A stretch of 64,000 bases of DNA, from the NCBI RefSeq assembly GCF_026262505.1, contig NC_067208.1:7511962-7575961 (forward strand). The letters run 5' to 3'. This document shows, piece by piece, positions 33,290 through 44,639 of the stretch. Made by a program: the position numbers and the translations under genes. The notes under the pieces were generated by a model that was not told the DNA's origin, did no database searches, and worked only from the letters and a program-made list of their open reading frames with translations. Position 1 is the first letter of the stretch, and every line of letters begins with the position of its first letter. This stretch comes from Trichomonas vaginalis G3 (taxonomy: Eukaryota; Parabasalia; Trichomonadida; Trichomonadidae).

Positions 33290-33810
33290 AATAGCAAACT
33301 TATAGGAGTCGATACAGATCCAATGCTTAACGAAGGGTTTGCAAAGTTCTTAATCAGCGCAAGCTTTCATGTGTTACTCCAATCTATGCTGTTCCACTTG
33401 TTATCGACAACGGCCACCTCTTCCTAACATCAGGTCTTCGTATCATCGTCCGCATCATCATTGATCACAAGTACGGCTGCTTTTCTGCTCGAACAACAAT
33501 CCACTGATGGTCATCCGTCCGATTTGGTGGAGAGAAGAACATCTTCCCATACCAATGGAATGCTGAAATGTTATTCAACTCTTCATTGTTTTACGAACTT
33601 CCAGTTCTTTCTATCTACGACCGCGCTTAACTCTCTGGGTCCACGATTCCATATTATCATAAGGATATTGGTGATTCGCTCACCTATGAAGTCACACAGG
33701 AGGCTAAGCGACACATCAGTATTCTCAACTTGTTCTGCCCAATTCCTCTTGAAGGAGTTCCGACCATCTTGTAAATTCTTTAGTTCGTCGGTGTCTCTGA
33801 CTTAAAGTAC
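33290..33810 (+). pseudogene. Uridine-kinase-like nucleoside kinase, copy 2 (C-terminal half)
   Basis: Pieces match the second half of the family: VIDNGHLFLTSGLRIIVRII, RTTIH, then EEKNIFPYQWNAEMLFNSSL and YELPVLSIY in a shifted frame, and PIPLEGVPTIL at the end. The P-loop part is absent. It is followed by AT-rich sequence and beta-helix C7. Confidence 0.6.
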
Positions 33811-33986
33811 TAAGAATAAATTTAATAAATAAGAAATATTTCTACATAACAAGTCATTTAGCCATTATTTCTACTTGAAACCACCAAAAAATCGAGATAT
33901 AGGAAGAACAATATGCATTTTATTTATTTACTAAAGAAATACAAAGAGAAGTAATGAAATGATATGAATAATGATAAACAATTTCA

Positions 33987-34983
33987 TCATATGTGATAAT
34001 ATTCTTCTTTATCTCTAAATCTAAAATAGGAAATCAACTTCACACAGATATGATGAAAAGTGAGAAAGATTATGAATAGAATATATATTTTGAACATTAT
34101 TTGTTGTAACTGATGATATGTTTTACCTATTATTCTGTCACAGAAAGAATCTTTAACTGTAATTGAACCAAAAAATAGTTGATAAAATTCTTTTCCTGAT
34201 CCTGTGTTTCCAAGAAATGAACAGTTTTCAATAAGAACAGTTGATGTCCTTCCATAGAATGTTCCATAATCAGATTTTTTGAGTTTATTATTCAAAACAT
34301 TACAAAAATTAAAATTATAGTTACCCACGATTTAATTCTAAAATTGTATAATTTGATGTTGTGTTACAAAATGATGAATATGTTACATTACTTAGACTTG
34401 TTGGAACACTTAGAAGTATTCCTGAGTCATAGTCTGCTTCACAGAAACTTGTGTTGATTGATTTAACTTCAATATTTCCATACCAAAGATGATTTGTATA
34501 AGATTTTTCTAAATTTCCGCATTCATAAAAAGAACTTTCATAAAGATAATTTTTATTATTTGATTCATCAACTAATTGAACATATGAATGATGTCCTCTA
34601 TCAGAGTTTGTTTTTGATTTATAGCCACATGTTCGGTATTGAACAATGGAACTATTACAGTTAAAGTAGATAGATCCACCATATGTATTACTACTGCAGT
34701 TAGTAAATGAACAATACAAGTTAAGAAATTTATTGCTTGTATTCGTAAAATAAATGGCACTTTTAGTTGTAATGGTGATGAATATACAGTTATATAAGAA
34801 GCATTCATTATTTGTTGATGTTGCTTGAACGTTTGTACCTTGAATTGGTTTTGAATTATGTGATGTATTGTAAAAGTGCTCCCAAACATTATTAGGTAAT
34901 TGATCAAAGTGTAAATTATTTATAGTTGATGTGTGTTTTGATACTGTTATCTGAAAATCGTGATTGAATTTCATTGTTTTCAT
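33987..34983 (-). pseudogene. Beta-helix copy C7, promoter type, frameshifted
   Basis: Start codon at 34,983 (MKTMKFNHDF), initiator-like site and palindrome are present as for C3. The first 220 codons are open; an extra C near 34,325 shifts the frame before the NYNFNFCNV coil, and the end is altered too. Variable sites differ from all other copies: Q-LV-DE, EKSYTN, SV, NR, YGRTSTV, YQLFFGS. It is the only promoter-type copy found right of the gap. Confidence 0.7.
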
Positions 34984-34989
34984 CAAAAA

Positions 34990-35048
34990 AATGAATCGGC
35001 ATTATTTGACATTTCAATGATGTAAATGTCAAATAATGCCGATTCATT
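34990..35048. repeat. Perfect palindrome upstream of beta-helix C7
   Basis: 25-base arms at 34,990-35,014 and 35,024-35,048, same sequence as the three palindromes left of the gap. Confidence 0.9.
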
Positions 35049-35750
35049 TGAATCTTATATTCAAGTTATGAAATTGCGATTCTTTTAGCTGTCATCAGCA
35101 TTTTAACAGCTAGTGCATGGAAACAATGATGTAAATCATTCTAATCTTATATAAAAACATCGATTTTGCTGATTAAATTTTTGGATTTCGTAATAAAATG
35201 ATCAATATTGTAAATAATTAAAGCTATTGTACTTACACATGATTTGTATATTATAAAATGTATGAAATATCGACTTAATTCGCTTGAAAATTTGAAATAG
35301 GGAGAATTTTATATAAAACGCCTAATATCTAACAATTATTACATTAAATGAATACTTAAATTTGAGTAATCGATGATTTATATGAATTCTCTGGTCTGAA
35401 TAAAGAATATCGAAAATTAGTTTGATTTTGGGGTTGTTTTGATAGTATTGTCAAATGTAATGATGTAAAAACATGAATTTATTAGTAAATACATGCTCGT
35501 GTTTGAGTAAAAATAGATATTTGTTGTTGTGAAATAAGTATTTGATTTCTTGTAAATCTTGAATGAAAACAATAAGTTCGTATCAATGGGAAAATCGAAT
35601 ATGTAGCTATTTAATTTGTATCAAAAGAATTTTTTAATGAGAATTTAAATTTCGAAGAAATTTGTTATGTATCGTTGAGTTTTGTAATTAAAACTGATAT
35701 GTTAATGATGTGATTTGCTTTTTTAAAACATTTATTAGTCTTGATGAAAT
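35049..35750. other. AT-rich spacer upstream of beta-helix C7
   Basis: Inverse of the spacers before C2-C4. No gene seen. Confidence 0.5.
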
Positions 35751-35754
35751 AATT

Positions 35755-36600
35755 TTTCTTTTGGTTAAACATTTCTTCTGAGTTTGCTAATAAAGACGGA
35801 GTCCTTTGTGAATGTGACATAGGCGCCCGAGAACCGTATGCACAAAAACTCTTATTGGGTGTCTTGTCTTTAGATATTCTTTCAAAAATATGCCAAATTT
35901 GATTGATGATTTCTAAAAAAGTAATCTAATCATCTGATGCCATTAATTGTATTTAGAAAAAAAATTCGTTCTTTTAATTTTTTAAGAGTATCACAGCAGA
36001 TGATTAACTTTCCTTGATTTACGATACAACTAATTCACCAAATGCAGAAGTGCAATCGAATACAAACAATCGAATCTCCTAATTGATGAATCAAATAGTC
36101 CATTTTTCATTGAATTATTTAATCAAATCGTCTCTAATCATAGCAATCCTCCAAAATCAATCAGTAGTACACATGTTATCTTTGATCAATTCTTACGTTA
36201 TAAAGAGAAGAGCACATTTATATGATCTCAAGTATATTTTTGATTTTTTTTTACAAATCTTGTCAATAAGACATTTGAAGTTGTTACCGATACAGTTACA
36301 TAATTTTGAGATACAAATTCACCGCGCAATATTATTTTATTAAACTAAAACAGAGATAATTTTCTAAAAATTTAAATCATACATTGATCAGTACCTTGTA
36401 GAAGATACACATATTGATTTCAAATTCGTATGCATTGAAATGTTCGACGACATTTACACTGTTCGTTTTGAACCTATAATTATTCCATTTATAGTTGAAA
36501 TGACAAAAATTTACCACATCAAGATAAGCGATGATACAATCGAATTGATCTCACATTTCAGCATGATACAAATATCAATAATATGTAAACTAAGAAAACA
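35755..36600 (+). pseudogene. Decayed coding block of unknown family, plus-strand copy
   Basis: Three protein-like stretches on the same strand are separated by stops: SEFANKDGVLCECDIGAREP (about 35,780), LLIDESNSPFFIELFNQI with SISSTHVIFDQFLRYKEK (about 36,080-36,220), and YIDQYLVEDTHIDFKFVC with RFEPIIIPFIVEMTKIYHIK (about 36,385-36,540). Codon-like composition and low stop density within the stretches suggest a real former gene rather than chance. I cannot assign a family. Confidence 0.4.
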
Positions 36601-36612
36601 TTATTGATATAC

Positions 36613-37654
36613 TTAAGGGTGCACCCGTATGTACGTTTATTTGAGAGGAGGAGGATTACCCTCTCAATTTTGAGGGATTCGTTAGTTTATTTTCTCGATG
36701 AATATGCAATAAAATTTGATTTTTACCTTATCAATATACTTCATATAATATACACATGTTCATGTAAAAACTTTTTTCCAAAATCCTCAGGAATTAAGGG
36801 ATTTTTGAATTTTAAAATTTTTTTCGAATTTTTTCGAAAAAAAAATATTTTCAGAACAGCCTTAACGGCTAAGATTTAGGAACAATGTTAAGTATCAAAA
36901 AGAAAGGAGGTCTGATATAGACAACATATATCGTTGAAGGTTGAAAAAATCTCTAATATTTGAGCCCAAAATTTCAAATTTTAATTTTTTGAAAAAAGAG
37001 GCCACCCGTATGTACGTTTATTTGAGAGGAGGAGGATTATATTTTGAAAGGGTGAAACATTATGAATATGTTAATTATATAATAATATGTATTATTATAA
37101 AAAAGAAAAAATAAAGCACGTTAAATTTTTCTTTCTTGATTTTTTACAAAATCTACTTAGAATTATGCAAAATATGACTAAATAATTATAAATTTCAAGT
37201 TAAATTTTAATTTTGATAAATAATTTAAATTTCAAAATAAAGTTCAGTTCGACTATGTATGTAGTAATTCCTCAATAAAGTGCCAAAACCCTATTAAAAT
37301 ATATGAACATTTTCAACATTTTAATGTTTTTATTTAAAAATTTGTTGGAATATGAGCTTCAAACAATTATTATGTAAATAAAAATAATTAAATATATGTA
37401 TTTATTCGTATTACAACCGTAGTAAGTCGATTCTTCCTTTCTTCTACTGAGTTGAATTTGATTTCGAATTGTAAAGAGATTCAAAGGGAAAATACTAGCG
37501 GATAAAAACTACCTCCATGAAAGGGTCATAATGGAGTCAAGTTGTATTTTTTGATATTTTTTGCTTTTCGAGCCTAAATAGGTAGCCAAGATAATGCCTA
37601 AAAATAAGGTTCTAAATTCTGAAGTTTACATGATCCTCTCGTGTGCACCCTTAA
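36613..37654. mobile_element. 1.05-kb TTAA-flanked element, inverse copy
   Basis: TTAA-GGGTGCACCCG at left and GTGTGCACCC-TTAA at right; inverse of 15,240-16,289. The internal repeat CCGTATGTACGTTTATTTGA lies near 36,626 and again near 37,006. Confidence 0.75.
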
Positions 37655-37657
37655 TAT

Positions 37658-37864
37658 ATGACTAGTCTTATATCCAACATCTCTACATTAATTTCGAGAA
37701 TTAGTATCTACAAAAATCATTTATATCCTATTTGGGATTTGATGTTTAATTTTTTGACAAATACGAATTGTATGGAATATGCCGAAACAATGAATTGTTT
37801 AGTAGCAGTAATAGAATGCAATATTGAATTAGATGAAATTGATCAAAACAATATGCTTTTTTAA
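37658..37864 (+). CDS. 68-codon frame upstream of the ankyrin gene
   Basis: Identical to the peptide encoded at 15,030-15,236. It is helical, and its position 83 bases before the ankyrin gene suggests a detached N-terminal segment. It starts directly beside the 1.05-kb element, so its original 5' part may have been displaced by that insertion. Confidence 0.4.
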   Translation: MTSLISNISTLISRISIYKNHLYPIWDLMFNFLTNTNCMEYAETMNCLVAVIECNIELDEIDQNNMLF

Positions 37865-37947
37865 AACATTAGTATCTGATAAATCAAATAAATTGAATTT
37901 GTTACAGAATTCTTTAACTGTAAGAAGATGTTGACAATTAAAGTGTT

Positions 37948-38616
37948 ATGTTGAGAGCAATTAATGGTCACACACGTGTTCTGCGACTTCTTCTTTCTGA
38001 TCCATCCATTGATGTCAATGCCACTAACAACTCATCACGTACAGCATTGATCCGGGCAGCTCGTGACGGACATTTCGAAGCTTTAGAACTTCTCTTGAGT
38101 TTTCCAGGCATCGAGAAGAACATCGTCGACAAGAAGAATCGCAGTGCTCTTCATTACGCAGTTCTTCTCCACCACAAACAGTGCGTTGAGTGTCTTCTGA
38201 ACGACAAAGATGTCAATCCACAACTTCCTGATGATTCTAGTTTCACACCTCTTCACATCGCTGCATCTAATGATTTCTCAGACTTAATCCGTCTTTTCGC
38301 CGATCGAGATGACGTTGACTTGAACTGCGTCGACTCAATCCAGTGGACACCTCTCCATGTTGCCGCTAAATGCGGCTCAACTAGTTTCGTCGAAGAGTTG
38401 CTTCAACACGAAAATGTCGATGTCAACCGTCAGAACTTGATGAAGCGAACTCCTATTTTCAACGCTATTGAAAACGAAAAAATCGAAGTTGTCAAAGTTC
38501 TCCTTTCTCGTGAAGACCTCGATTTGAGTGTTGTTGACAGCGAAGGACACACAGCTAAAGACGTCGCACTCCAGACAAAGAACGAAGATATCATTAATCT
38601 TCTTTTAAATAAATGA
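37948..38616 (+). CDS. Ankyrin-repeat protein, 222 residues
   Basis: Same protein as the copy at 22,307. Repeats run from residue 5 to the end, with good TPLH-AA cores in repeats four and five and degenerate cores elsewhere. There is no other domain. The neighbours (68-codon frame upstream, spacer and beta-helix gene tail-to-tail downstream) match the other ankyrin loci. Coding sequence and surroundings are nearly unchanged between units 15.6 kb apart. Confidence 0.8.
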   Translation: MLRAINGHTRVLRLLLSDPSIDVNATNNSSRTALIRAARDGHFEALELLLSFPGIEKNIVDKKNRSALHYAVLLHHKQCVECLLNDKDVNPQLPDDSSFTPLHIAASNDFSDLIRLFADRDDVDLNCVDSIQWTPLHVAAKCGSTSFVEELLQHENVDVNRQNLMKRTPIFNAIENEKIEVVKVLLSREDLDLSVVDSEGHTAKDVALQTKNEDIINLLLNK

Positions 38617-39562
38617 GTTTTTTTTATTTTTTTGTTTGTAAAAAAAATTATTTTTAATAATAAAAAACGATAATAATAAATCCTTGAAAAATTAACGCAC
38701 TTGTCTAAAAGAAAATGATAAATGATGTTACGTATTGGAAGCATATTTATCCTGCTTTACAGAAATATGTTGAAAAGTGAGTAAAGTTATGAATAAACTG
38801 ATCCTAGTGAATGATATTGTATTACACAGAAATTGAATGCGACATTTGAAATTGTTTGCAATAGCGAGAGAATAGATTATTGAATGACAAAAATGCATCT
38901 TGAGTGTCTTTACTTATACTTGTAATGACAAATGTTCTTAAGGGTGCACTTACGCGTATCTGACTTTAATTCAAATTTCTGACAAATGGCGTGAAGTGTC
39001 ATTGAAAATTAACCTTAAACATCTGAATCGAAGGACATGTAATACAGGTGTAAGTGCACTCTTAAGAAAAATTTTCCACTTCAAGATAGCAATGATATAA
39101 TAGAATTGAATAAGAAATCGTTAAATTTATTATCCAACATCTCCCCAAGATACAATGTCCAATCAGTTGTAAACGAAGAATATTACAAAATATCATCGAA
39201 ATAACAATAATTCTTTTTGCTATAGTTTTATTCTTTCTGTCATAGCAAATTTCTATTATAATATTGAACTCTTTATTGAAATATCAGTTTGTTAATACTT
39301 AGATGACTTACAAAGAAAACCTATTTCGAAATTAAGAGCCATGTTCTCGATATTATTGCATTACTATATCAGTACTAATTATTTAAATTCACTGTAACAA
39401 ATACGAACTCTTTGAAAATTAAATTGAGAAATCAAGCCGCATCATCTTTTGAATATAAAGTTTTTCATATTTCAATTGATATTAAACAATTGATGAATGC
39501 TTTCGTTAATAATGGTCTTTAATTACAATTTTTTGATTATATAAATTCATAAATCATGAATA
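38617..39562. other. Spacer between ankyrin gene and beta-helix C8
   Basis: Same as 22,976-23,918, with the old beta-helix remnant, the 128-bp MITE and, at 39,482-39,485, the unoccupied TTAA target of the 1.5-kb element. Confidence 0.6.
38938..39065. mobile_element. 128-bp TTAA-flanked MITE, copy 4
   Basis: TTAA-GGGTGCACTTACGC on the left, inverted partner and TTAA on the right. Confidence 0.7.
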
Positions 39563-40531
39563 TTAATGCCTTCGTCTAAAGGAAAATTGATGATATAAAT
39601 CAAAAGCAGATCTCATAGGCTTTTTATCTATAATAGGAAACTCTGCTTCACACAGATATGATGAAAAGTGAGAAAGAATATGAATAGAATATATATTTTG
39701 AACATTATTTGTTGTAACTGATTTATATGTTTTATCTATTATTCTGTCACAGAAAGAATTTTTAACTGTAATTGAACCACCATTATTTTGATGAAATTCT
39801 TTTTCTGATCCTTTGTTTCCAAGAAATGAACAGTTTTCAATAAGAACAGTTGATCCAAATGCATAGAATGTTCCATAATCAGATTTTTTGTGTTCATTAT
39901 TCAAAACATTACAAAAATTAAAATTATAGTTACCATAAATTAAATTTAAAATTATATAATATGATGTTGTGTTACAAAATGATGAATATGTTACGTTACT
40001 TAGACTTGTTGTATACCAAAGAAGTATTCCTGAGTTATAGTTTGCTTCACAGAAACTTGTGTTAATTGATTTAACTTCAATATTTCCATACCAAAGACTA
40101 TTTGTTCTAGGTTTTTCTAAATTTCCGCATTCATAAAAAGAACTTTCATAAAGATAATTTTTATTATTTGAATTATAAACTAATTTAACATATGAATGAT
40201 GTCCTTGATCGTTTGTTTTTGATTTGTAGCCACATGTTCGGTATTGGACAATGGAACTATCACAGTTAAAGTAGAGAGATCCACCATTTGTATTACTGCT
40301 ACAGTTAGTAAATGAACAATCGGAATTAAGGAATTTATTGTTTGTATTCGTAAAATAAATGGCACTATTGGTCGTAATAGCGATAAATATGCTTTCAAAT
40401 ATGAAACACTCATTATTTGTCGATTTAGCTGTAACGTTTGTGCCACAAATAGGTTCTGAATTAGGTTGTGTATTGTAAAAGAGTTTCCAAACATCACCAG
40501 AAGATTGAGAAAGATTAAATACTTTCTCTTC
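39563..40531 (-). CDS. Beta-helix copy C8, silent type, open frame without start
   Basis: 322 codons are open, from EEKVFNLSQSSGDVW to the basic tail FSFRRRH. The first codon follows a TAG and no ATG is near. It is the counterpart of frameshifted C5 in the previous unit. Variable sites are WY (with T instead of P after it), IY before GNYNF, and HQNNGGS. Other features are shared with C5. Confidence 0.55.
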   Translation of the reverse strand, partial: EEKVFNLSQSSGDVWKLFYNTQPNSEPICGTNVTAKSTNNECFIFESIFIAITTNSAIYFTNTNNKFLNSDCSFTNCSSNTNGGSLYFNCDSSIVQYRTCGYKSKTNDQGHHSYVKLVYNSNNKNYLYESSFYECGNLEKPRTNSLWYGNIEVKSINTSFCEANYNSGILLWYTTSLSNVTYSSFCNTTSYYIILNLIYGNYNFNFCNVLNNEHKKSDYGTFYAFGSTVLIENCSFLGNKGSEKEFHQNNGGSITVKNSFCDRIIDKTYKSVTTNNVQNIYSIHILSHFSSYLCEAEFPIIDKKPMRSAFDLYHQFSFRRRH

Positions 40532-40645
40532 CTAAAATGAATTGTAAACTTCAGAAAACTACTTCCCTCGTCAAAATTTTTAAGAAAAATTTTTTATCTC
40601 TTCCAGAAAGGAATAAAAACGGGGAAAAAGATATTACCATAATTA

Positions 40646-41030
40646 ATGAGTCGAATCCTTGCTGTCCAAAAGCGTGGCCTTACACCTTATGTTGCTTTTG
40701 ATTGTCAATCACTTCCTTCCAAGTTAATTACAAATCAGAAGCATCAAGAAGAGTGACACGAAGCTTTACTTATTACTCAACAATTATAAAAAGAACTGCG
40801 ATTACCATAAGCATTTGAATAATATCAAAAAACAGTTTCAATCATATCAGCAACAGTATATACATGAAAGAAAGAACTTATAAATGAATACATCGAGTAC
40901 ATAGTATCACCATATGAATTAGATTCACAATTATCATATCTTGCAAGAACAAGATACTTTGATTGTGTTTTAACATATCTAACACCATTAATACTATACA
41001 AACTTTATGATTTCTTACAAGTTACTTGAA
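40646..41030 (+). pseudogene. EXO1-like nuclease fragment, copy 3
   Basis: Same as 24,997-25,351, with an additional short insertion near 40,835 between the two conserved pieces. Stops present. Confidence 0.6.
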
Positions 41031-41797
41031 ATAGATACCAATATTTCATAACTTTTCATAAATTAACACACAACAACTTTAGAACTCTTTGTATATTCTT
41101 TTGATGTAACTATTCACCAATCAATTACAAATCTTTCTCTGAAACTATCTCTTAAACTCCTTTTATAATACGAAAATTCAACAAATGTAATTATTTCATC
41201 TAGATCTAACTAAAAAAAATACATAATTTCCATACAAATTCTAATACATGTTTACCATTACATTTAGAACATTCTTTTATCCTCTTTCATATGATCCAAT
41301 AACAGAACCATTAATTTTTTTCATTCAGAATCTCCGTAAGAACACAACTTTTTTTATAATCATACATTTCTGCAGATATACTTAAACATCTTGTTCAAGG
41401 TTAAATTGACACCATTACTCTTTGGACCATTTGAATTTACCAAATTCATCACCATCTGTGTTTTCTTACTTCAAAACAAACTATTCTCCAAAGATTGAAA
41501 GTTTCAAAGTCTTATAACCATCACAATCTAAGTATTTCAAGTTCACAAGACTCAATGACAAACATTTCCAGATATCATTCAATTCTCCATCATATTTCCA
41601 ATCTATCAAACTAATAGTTGATTGAAAAAAGACGAAATTAATTTTGATATTTGTTCAAATTACGAAATTAACATTTTATTTTTTTCTCATAACACATGAT
41701 ATATCCAATGATATATATCATATTCATCTCTTTAATTCATTCATAAGAAATCAAAATTTATTTCTATCTCAGAAACAGAGATTTTATTTATTATTTA
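41031..41797. other. AT-rich stretch after the EXO1-like fragment
   Basis: Matches 25,352-26,130, including the unrecognised LLFGPFEFTKFITIC stretch. No gene is supported. Confidence 0.45.
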
Positions 41798-41937
41798 TAG
41801 GGTTGCAAATTTGGAAGCGCAGGATGCTATGCGACTCCTCATAATTCCAAATTTGTTCTACCTAATTCCTCTTGAAGAAGTTCCGCACATCTCGTGGATT
41901 CGCGAGTTCGTCTGTGCCTCTGACTTAAAGTACTAAG
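41798..41937 (+). pseudogene. Uridine-kinase-like nucleoside kinase, last 45 codons only
   Basis: A deletion relative to 26,190-27,177 leaves only the C-terminal end (NLFYLIPLEEVPHISWIREF, then SDLKY and the stop). The family ends with an EFIGGS-like segment, so IREFVCAS fits. Confidence 0.5.
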
Positions 41938-42008
41938 AATAAATTTAATAAATAAATAACAAAACTTTTTAAATATTTCTAAATAACAAGCGGCCTAGTC
42001 ATTATTTT

Positions 42009-43016
42009 TTATTTATCTACTAAAACAATACAAAGAGAAGTAATGAAATGATATGAATAATGATAAACAATTTTATATTTTGTGAAAATATTCTTCTTTA
42101 TCATTAAAACTAAAATAGGAAACTCTGCTTCACACAGATATGATGAAAAGTGTGAAAGATTATGAATAGAATATATATTTTGAACATTATTTGTTCTAAC
42201 TGATCCTTTTGTTTTACCTATTATTCTGTCACAGAAAGAATCTTTAACTGTAATTGAACCAGAATTTTGTTGATAAAATTCTTTTCCTGGTCCTGTATTT
42301 CCAAGAAATGAACAGTTTTCAATAAGAACAGTTGATCTCCATGCATAGAATGTTCCATAATCAGATTTTTTGTGTTCATTATTCAAAACATTACAAAAAT
42401 TAAAATTATAATTACCATAATCTAATTCTAAAATTAAATAATTTGATGTTGTGTTACAAAATGATGAATATGTTACATTACTTAGACTTGTTGGTTCATA
42501 TAGAAGTATTCCTGAGTCAAAGTTTGCTTCACAGAAACTTGTGTTGATTGATTTAACTTCAATATTTCCATAATAAAGATAATTTGTTCTATATTTTTCT
42601 AAATTTCCGCATAAATAAAAAGAACTTTCATAAAGATAATTTTTATTATTTGAATTATAAACTAATTCAACAAATGAATGATGTCCTCTATCAGAGTTTG
42701 TTTTTGATTTGTAGCCACATGTTCGGTATTGGACAATGGAACTATCACACTTAAAGTATATAGATCCACCATTTGTATTACTGCTGCAGTTAGTAAATGA
42801 ACAATATGAGTTAAGAAATTTATTGCTTGTATTCGTAAAATAAATGGCACTATTTGTTGTAATTTCAATGAAGATACTGTTAAAAATGAAACACTCGTTT
42901 TCTGTTGATGTTGCTTGAACATTCTTCCCAGTGATTGGTTTTGGTGATGTTGATGTTCCATAAAAAAGTTCCCAAACATCACCAGAAGATTGAGAAAGAT
43001 CAAAAACTTTCTCTTC
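42009..43016 (-). CDS. Beta-helix copy C9, silent type, open frame without start
   Basis: 335 codons are open from EEKVFDLSQSSGDVWELF to the alternative tail ending SLCIVLVDK. The first codon follows the shared TAG. Variable sites: E-LV-YN, EKYRTN followed by YLYYGN, YE, DY, YAWRSTV, YQQNSGS, KTKGSV. The last matches promoter-type C2 rather than its silent neighbours, as expected if short segments move between copies. Confidence 0.55.
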   Translation of the reverse strand, partial: EEKVFDLSQSSGDVWELFYGTSTSPKPITGKNVQATSTENECFIFNSIFIEITTNSAIYFTNTSNKFLNSYCSFTNCSSNTNGGSIYFKCDSSIVQYRTCGYKSKTNSDRGHHSFVELVYNSNNKNYLYESSFYLCGNLEKYRTNYLYYGNIEVKSINTSFCEANFDSGILLYEPTSLSNVTYSSFCNTTSNYLILELDYGNYNFNFCNVLNNEHKKSDYGTFYAWRSTVLIENCSFLGNTGPGKEFYQQNSGSITVKDSFCDRIIGKTKGSVRTNNVQNIYSIHNLSHFSSYLCEAEFPILVLMIKKNIFTKYKIVYHYSYHFITSLCIVLVDK

Positions 43017-43067
43017 CTAAAAGAAATGTAAACTTCAGAAATCTACGTCCCTTGTCAAAAATTTTTA

Positions 43068-43420
43068 ATGAGTCGTATCATGGCTGTTTAAAAATTTGGC
43101 CTCACCCCTGTTATTGTTTTTGATTGTTAAGCAGCCAAGTTTATGACAAATTAGAAGCTTCAAGAAGAGCGACGTGAACCATTATACTTATTGCTCATCA
43201 ATTATAAATAGAACGACGATTACCATCAGCATTTTAATATTATCAAAAATCAGTTGAAGAAATAACTTATAAAAGAATACATCGAGTACATAGTATCTGC
43301 TTATGAATTAGATTCACATTTATCATATCTTGCAAGAACAAGATACTTTGATTGCGTTTTAACATATCTAACACCATTATTATTATACAAACTTTATGAT
43401 TCGTTACAAGTTACTTGAAA
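43068..43420 (+). pseudogene. EXO1-like nuclease fragment, copy 4
   Basis: Same two conserved pieces as the other copies, with stops. Head-to-head with C9, 51 bases away. Confidence 0.6.
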
Positions 43421-43784
43421 TAGATACCAATATTTCATAACTTTTCATAAATTAACACACAACAACTTTAGAACTCTTTGTATATTCTTTTGATGTAACT
43501 ATTCACCAATCAATTACAAATCTTTCTCTGAAACTATCTCTTAAACTCCTTTTATAATACGAAAATTCAACAAATGTAATTATTTCTGCTATATCATACC
43601 AAAAAATACATAATTTACAACAAATTCTAATATATGTTTACCATTACATTTAGAACATTCTTTTATCCTCTTTCATATGATCCAATAACAGAACAATTAG
43701 TTTTTTTTATTCAGAATCTCCATAAGAACACAACTTTTTTATAATCATACATTTCTGCAGATATACTTAAACATCTTGTTCAAG

Positions 43785-44365
43785 GTTAAATCAAGGAAAC
43801 AAGTATCCATCGTATGAAAGATCATTAGCCATGAAGATAGCACAATCAGCATTGATTACTTGGTAAATGATTGTACGGGCAGTATCAAAGTTAAGAATTT
43901 CATTTCAGATGATAATCCAGAGCCAATTCCAGATGGAACATACGTTTTTGTTGTTGGACGAATTACCCCTGCTATTGAAGATGGAATATCTTCATTCACA
44001 ATCAAACCCATAACAGAATTCGATCAAATTCCTTATCATATGCTTTACTCATTGTTCGTACACTTACAGACAACAAGAGGAACACCCCAGACTCCTCTTT
44101 CGCTCAAGCACCAAAGCATGTTGAAACATCCGCTCCAGCACCTCCTCCAATGCGATCAAGCGAAGACAGAGATGAAAAGATTAAGAATGATGTCATTGAA
44201 TTCCTCAAAGAGAACAATTCAGATTGCGGAACTCCAGAAGAACAAATTATTCAACATTTCTCACACATATACTCCGCAGAAGAAGTTAAGAAAGCAGTTG
44301 AAACAGCAAACTTTAATGGTGAAATCTACTCTACAAGCGAAGATAATTGTTATAATCCTTGCTAA
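43785..44365 (+). pseudogene. RPA32 pseudogene, copy 2
   Basis: Nearly identical to 32,374-32,986, but with a stop where the first copy has VSIVGKII. The OB-fold strands and the winged-helix end (EEVKKAVETANFNGEIYSTS) are preserved, with one frame change between them. This copy has the clearer winged-helix frame. Confidence 0.7.
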
Positions 44366-44639
44366 ATTTTGAATAATTTTCTCTTGAAATCATTGTTACT
44401 GATACAATATTTAATGTTTGCTCTAATAAACCATCATTTTTCTGTAATATATTTTTTAAATAACTCTTCTTATTCTATAACATTGAGAAACACTTTTAAA
44501 TGGATTTCACAGCTCATTAATTGCATATTTCCTTCTATTTTTGAGTTTTTTTGCCAATAATTTATTCAATATCTTTTTAATAATCATGTTAGAACATATA
44601 GTAATAATGTATTGGTGTTTTTATTTATAATACAGAATG

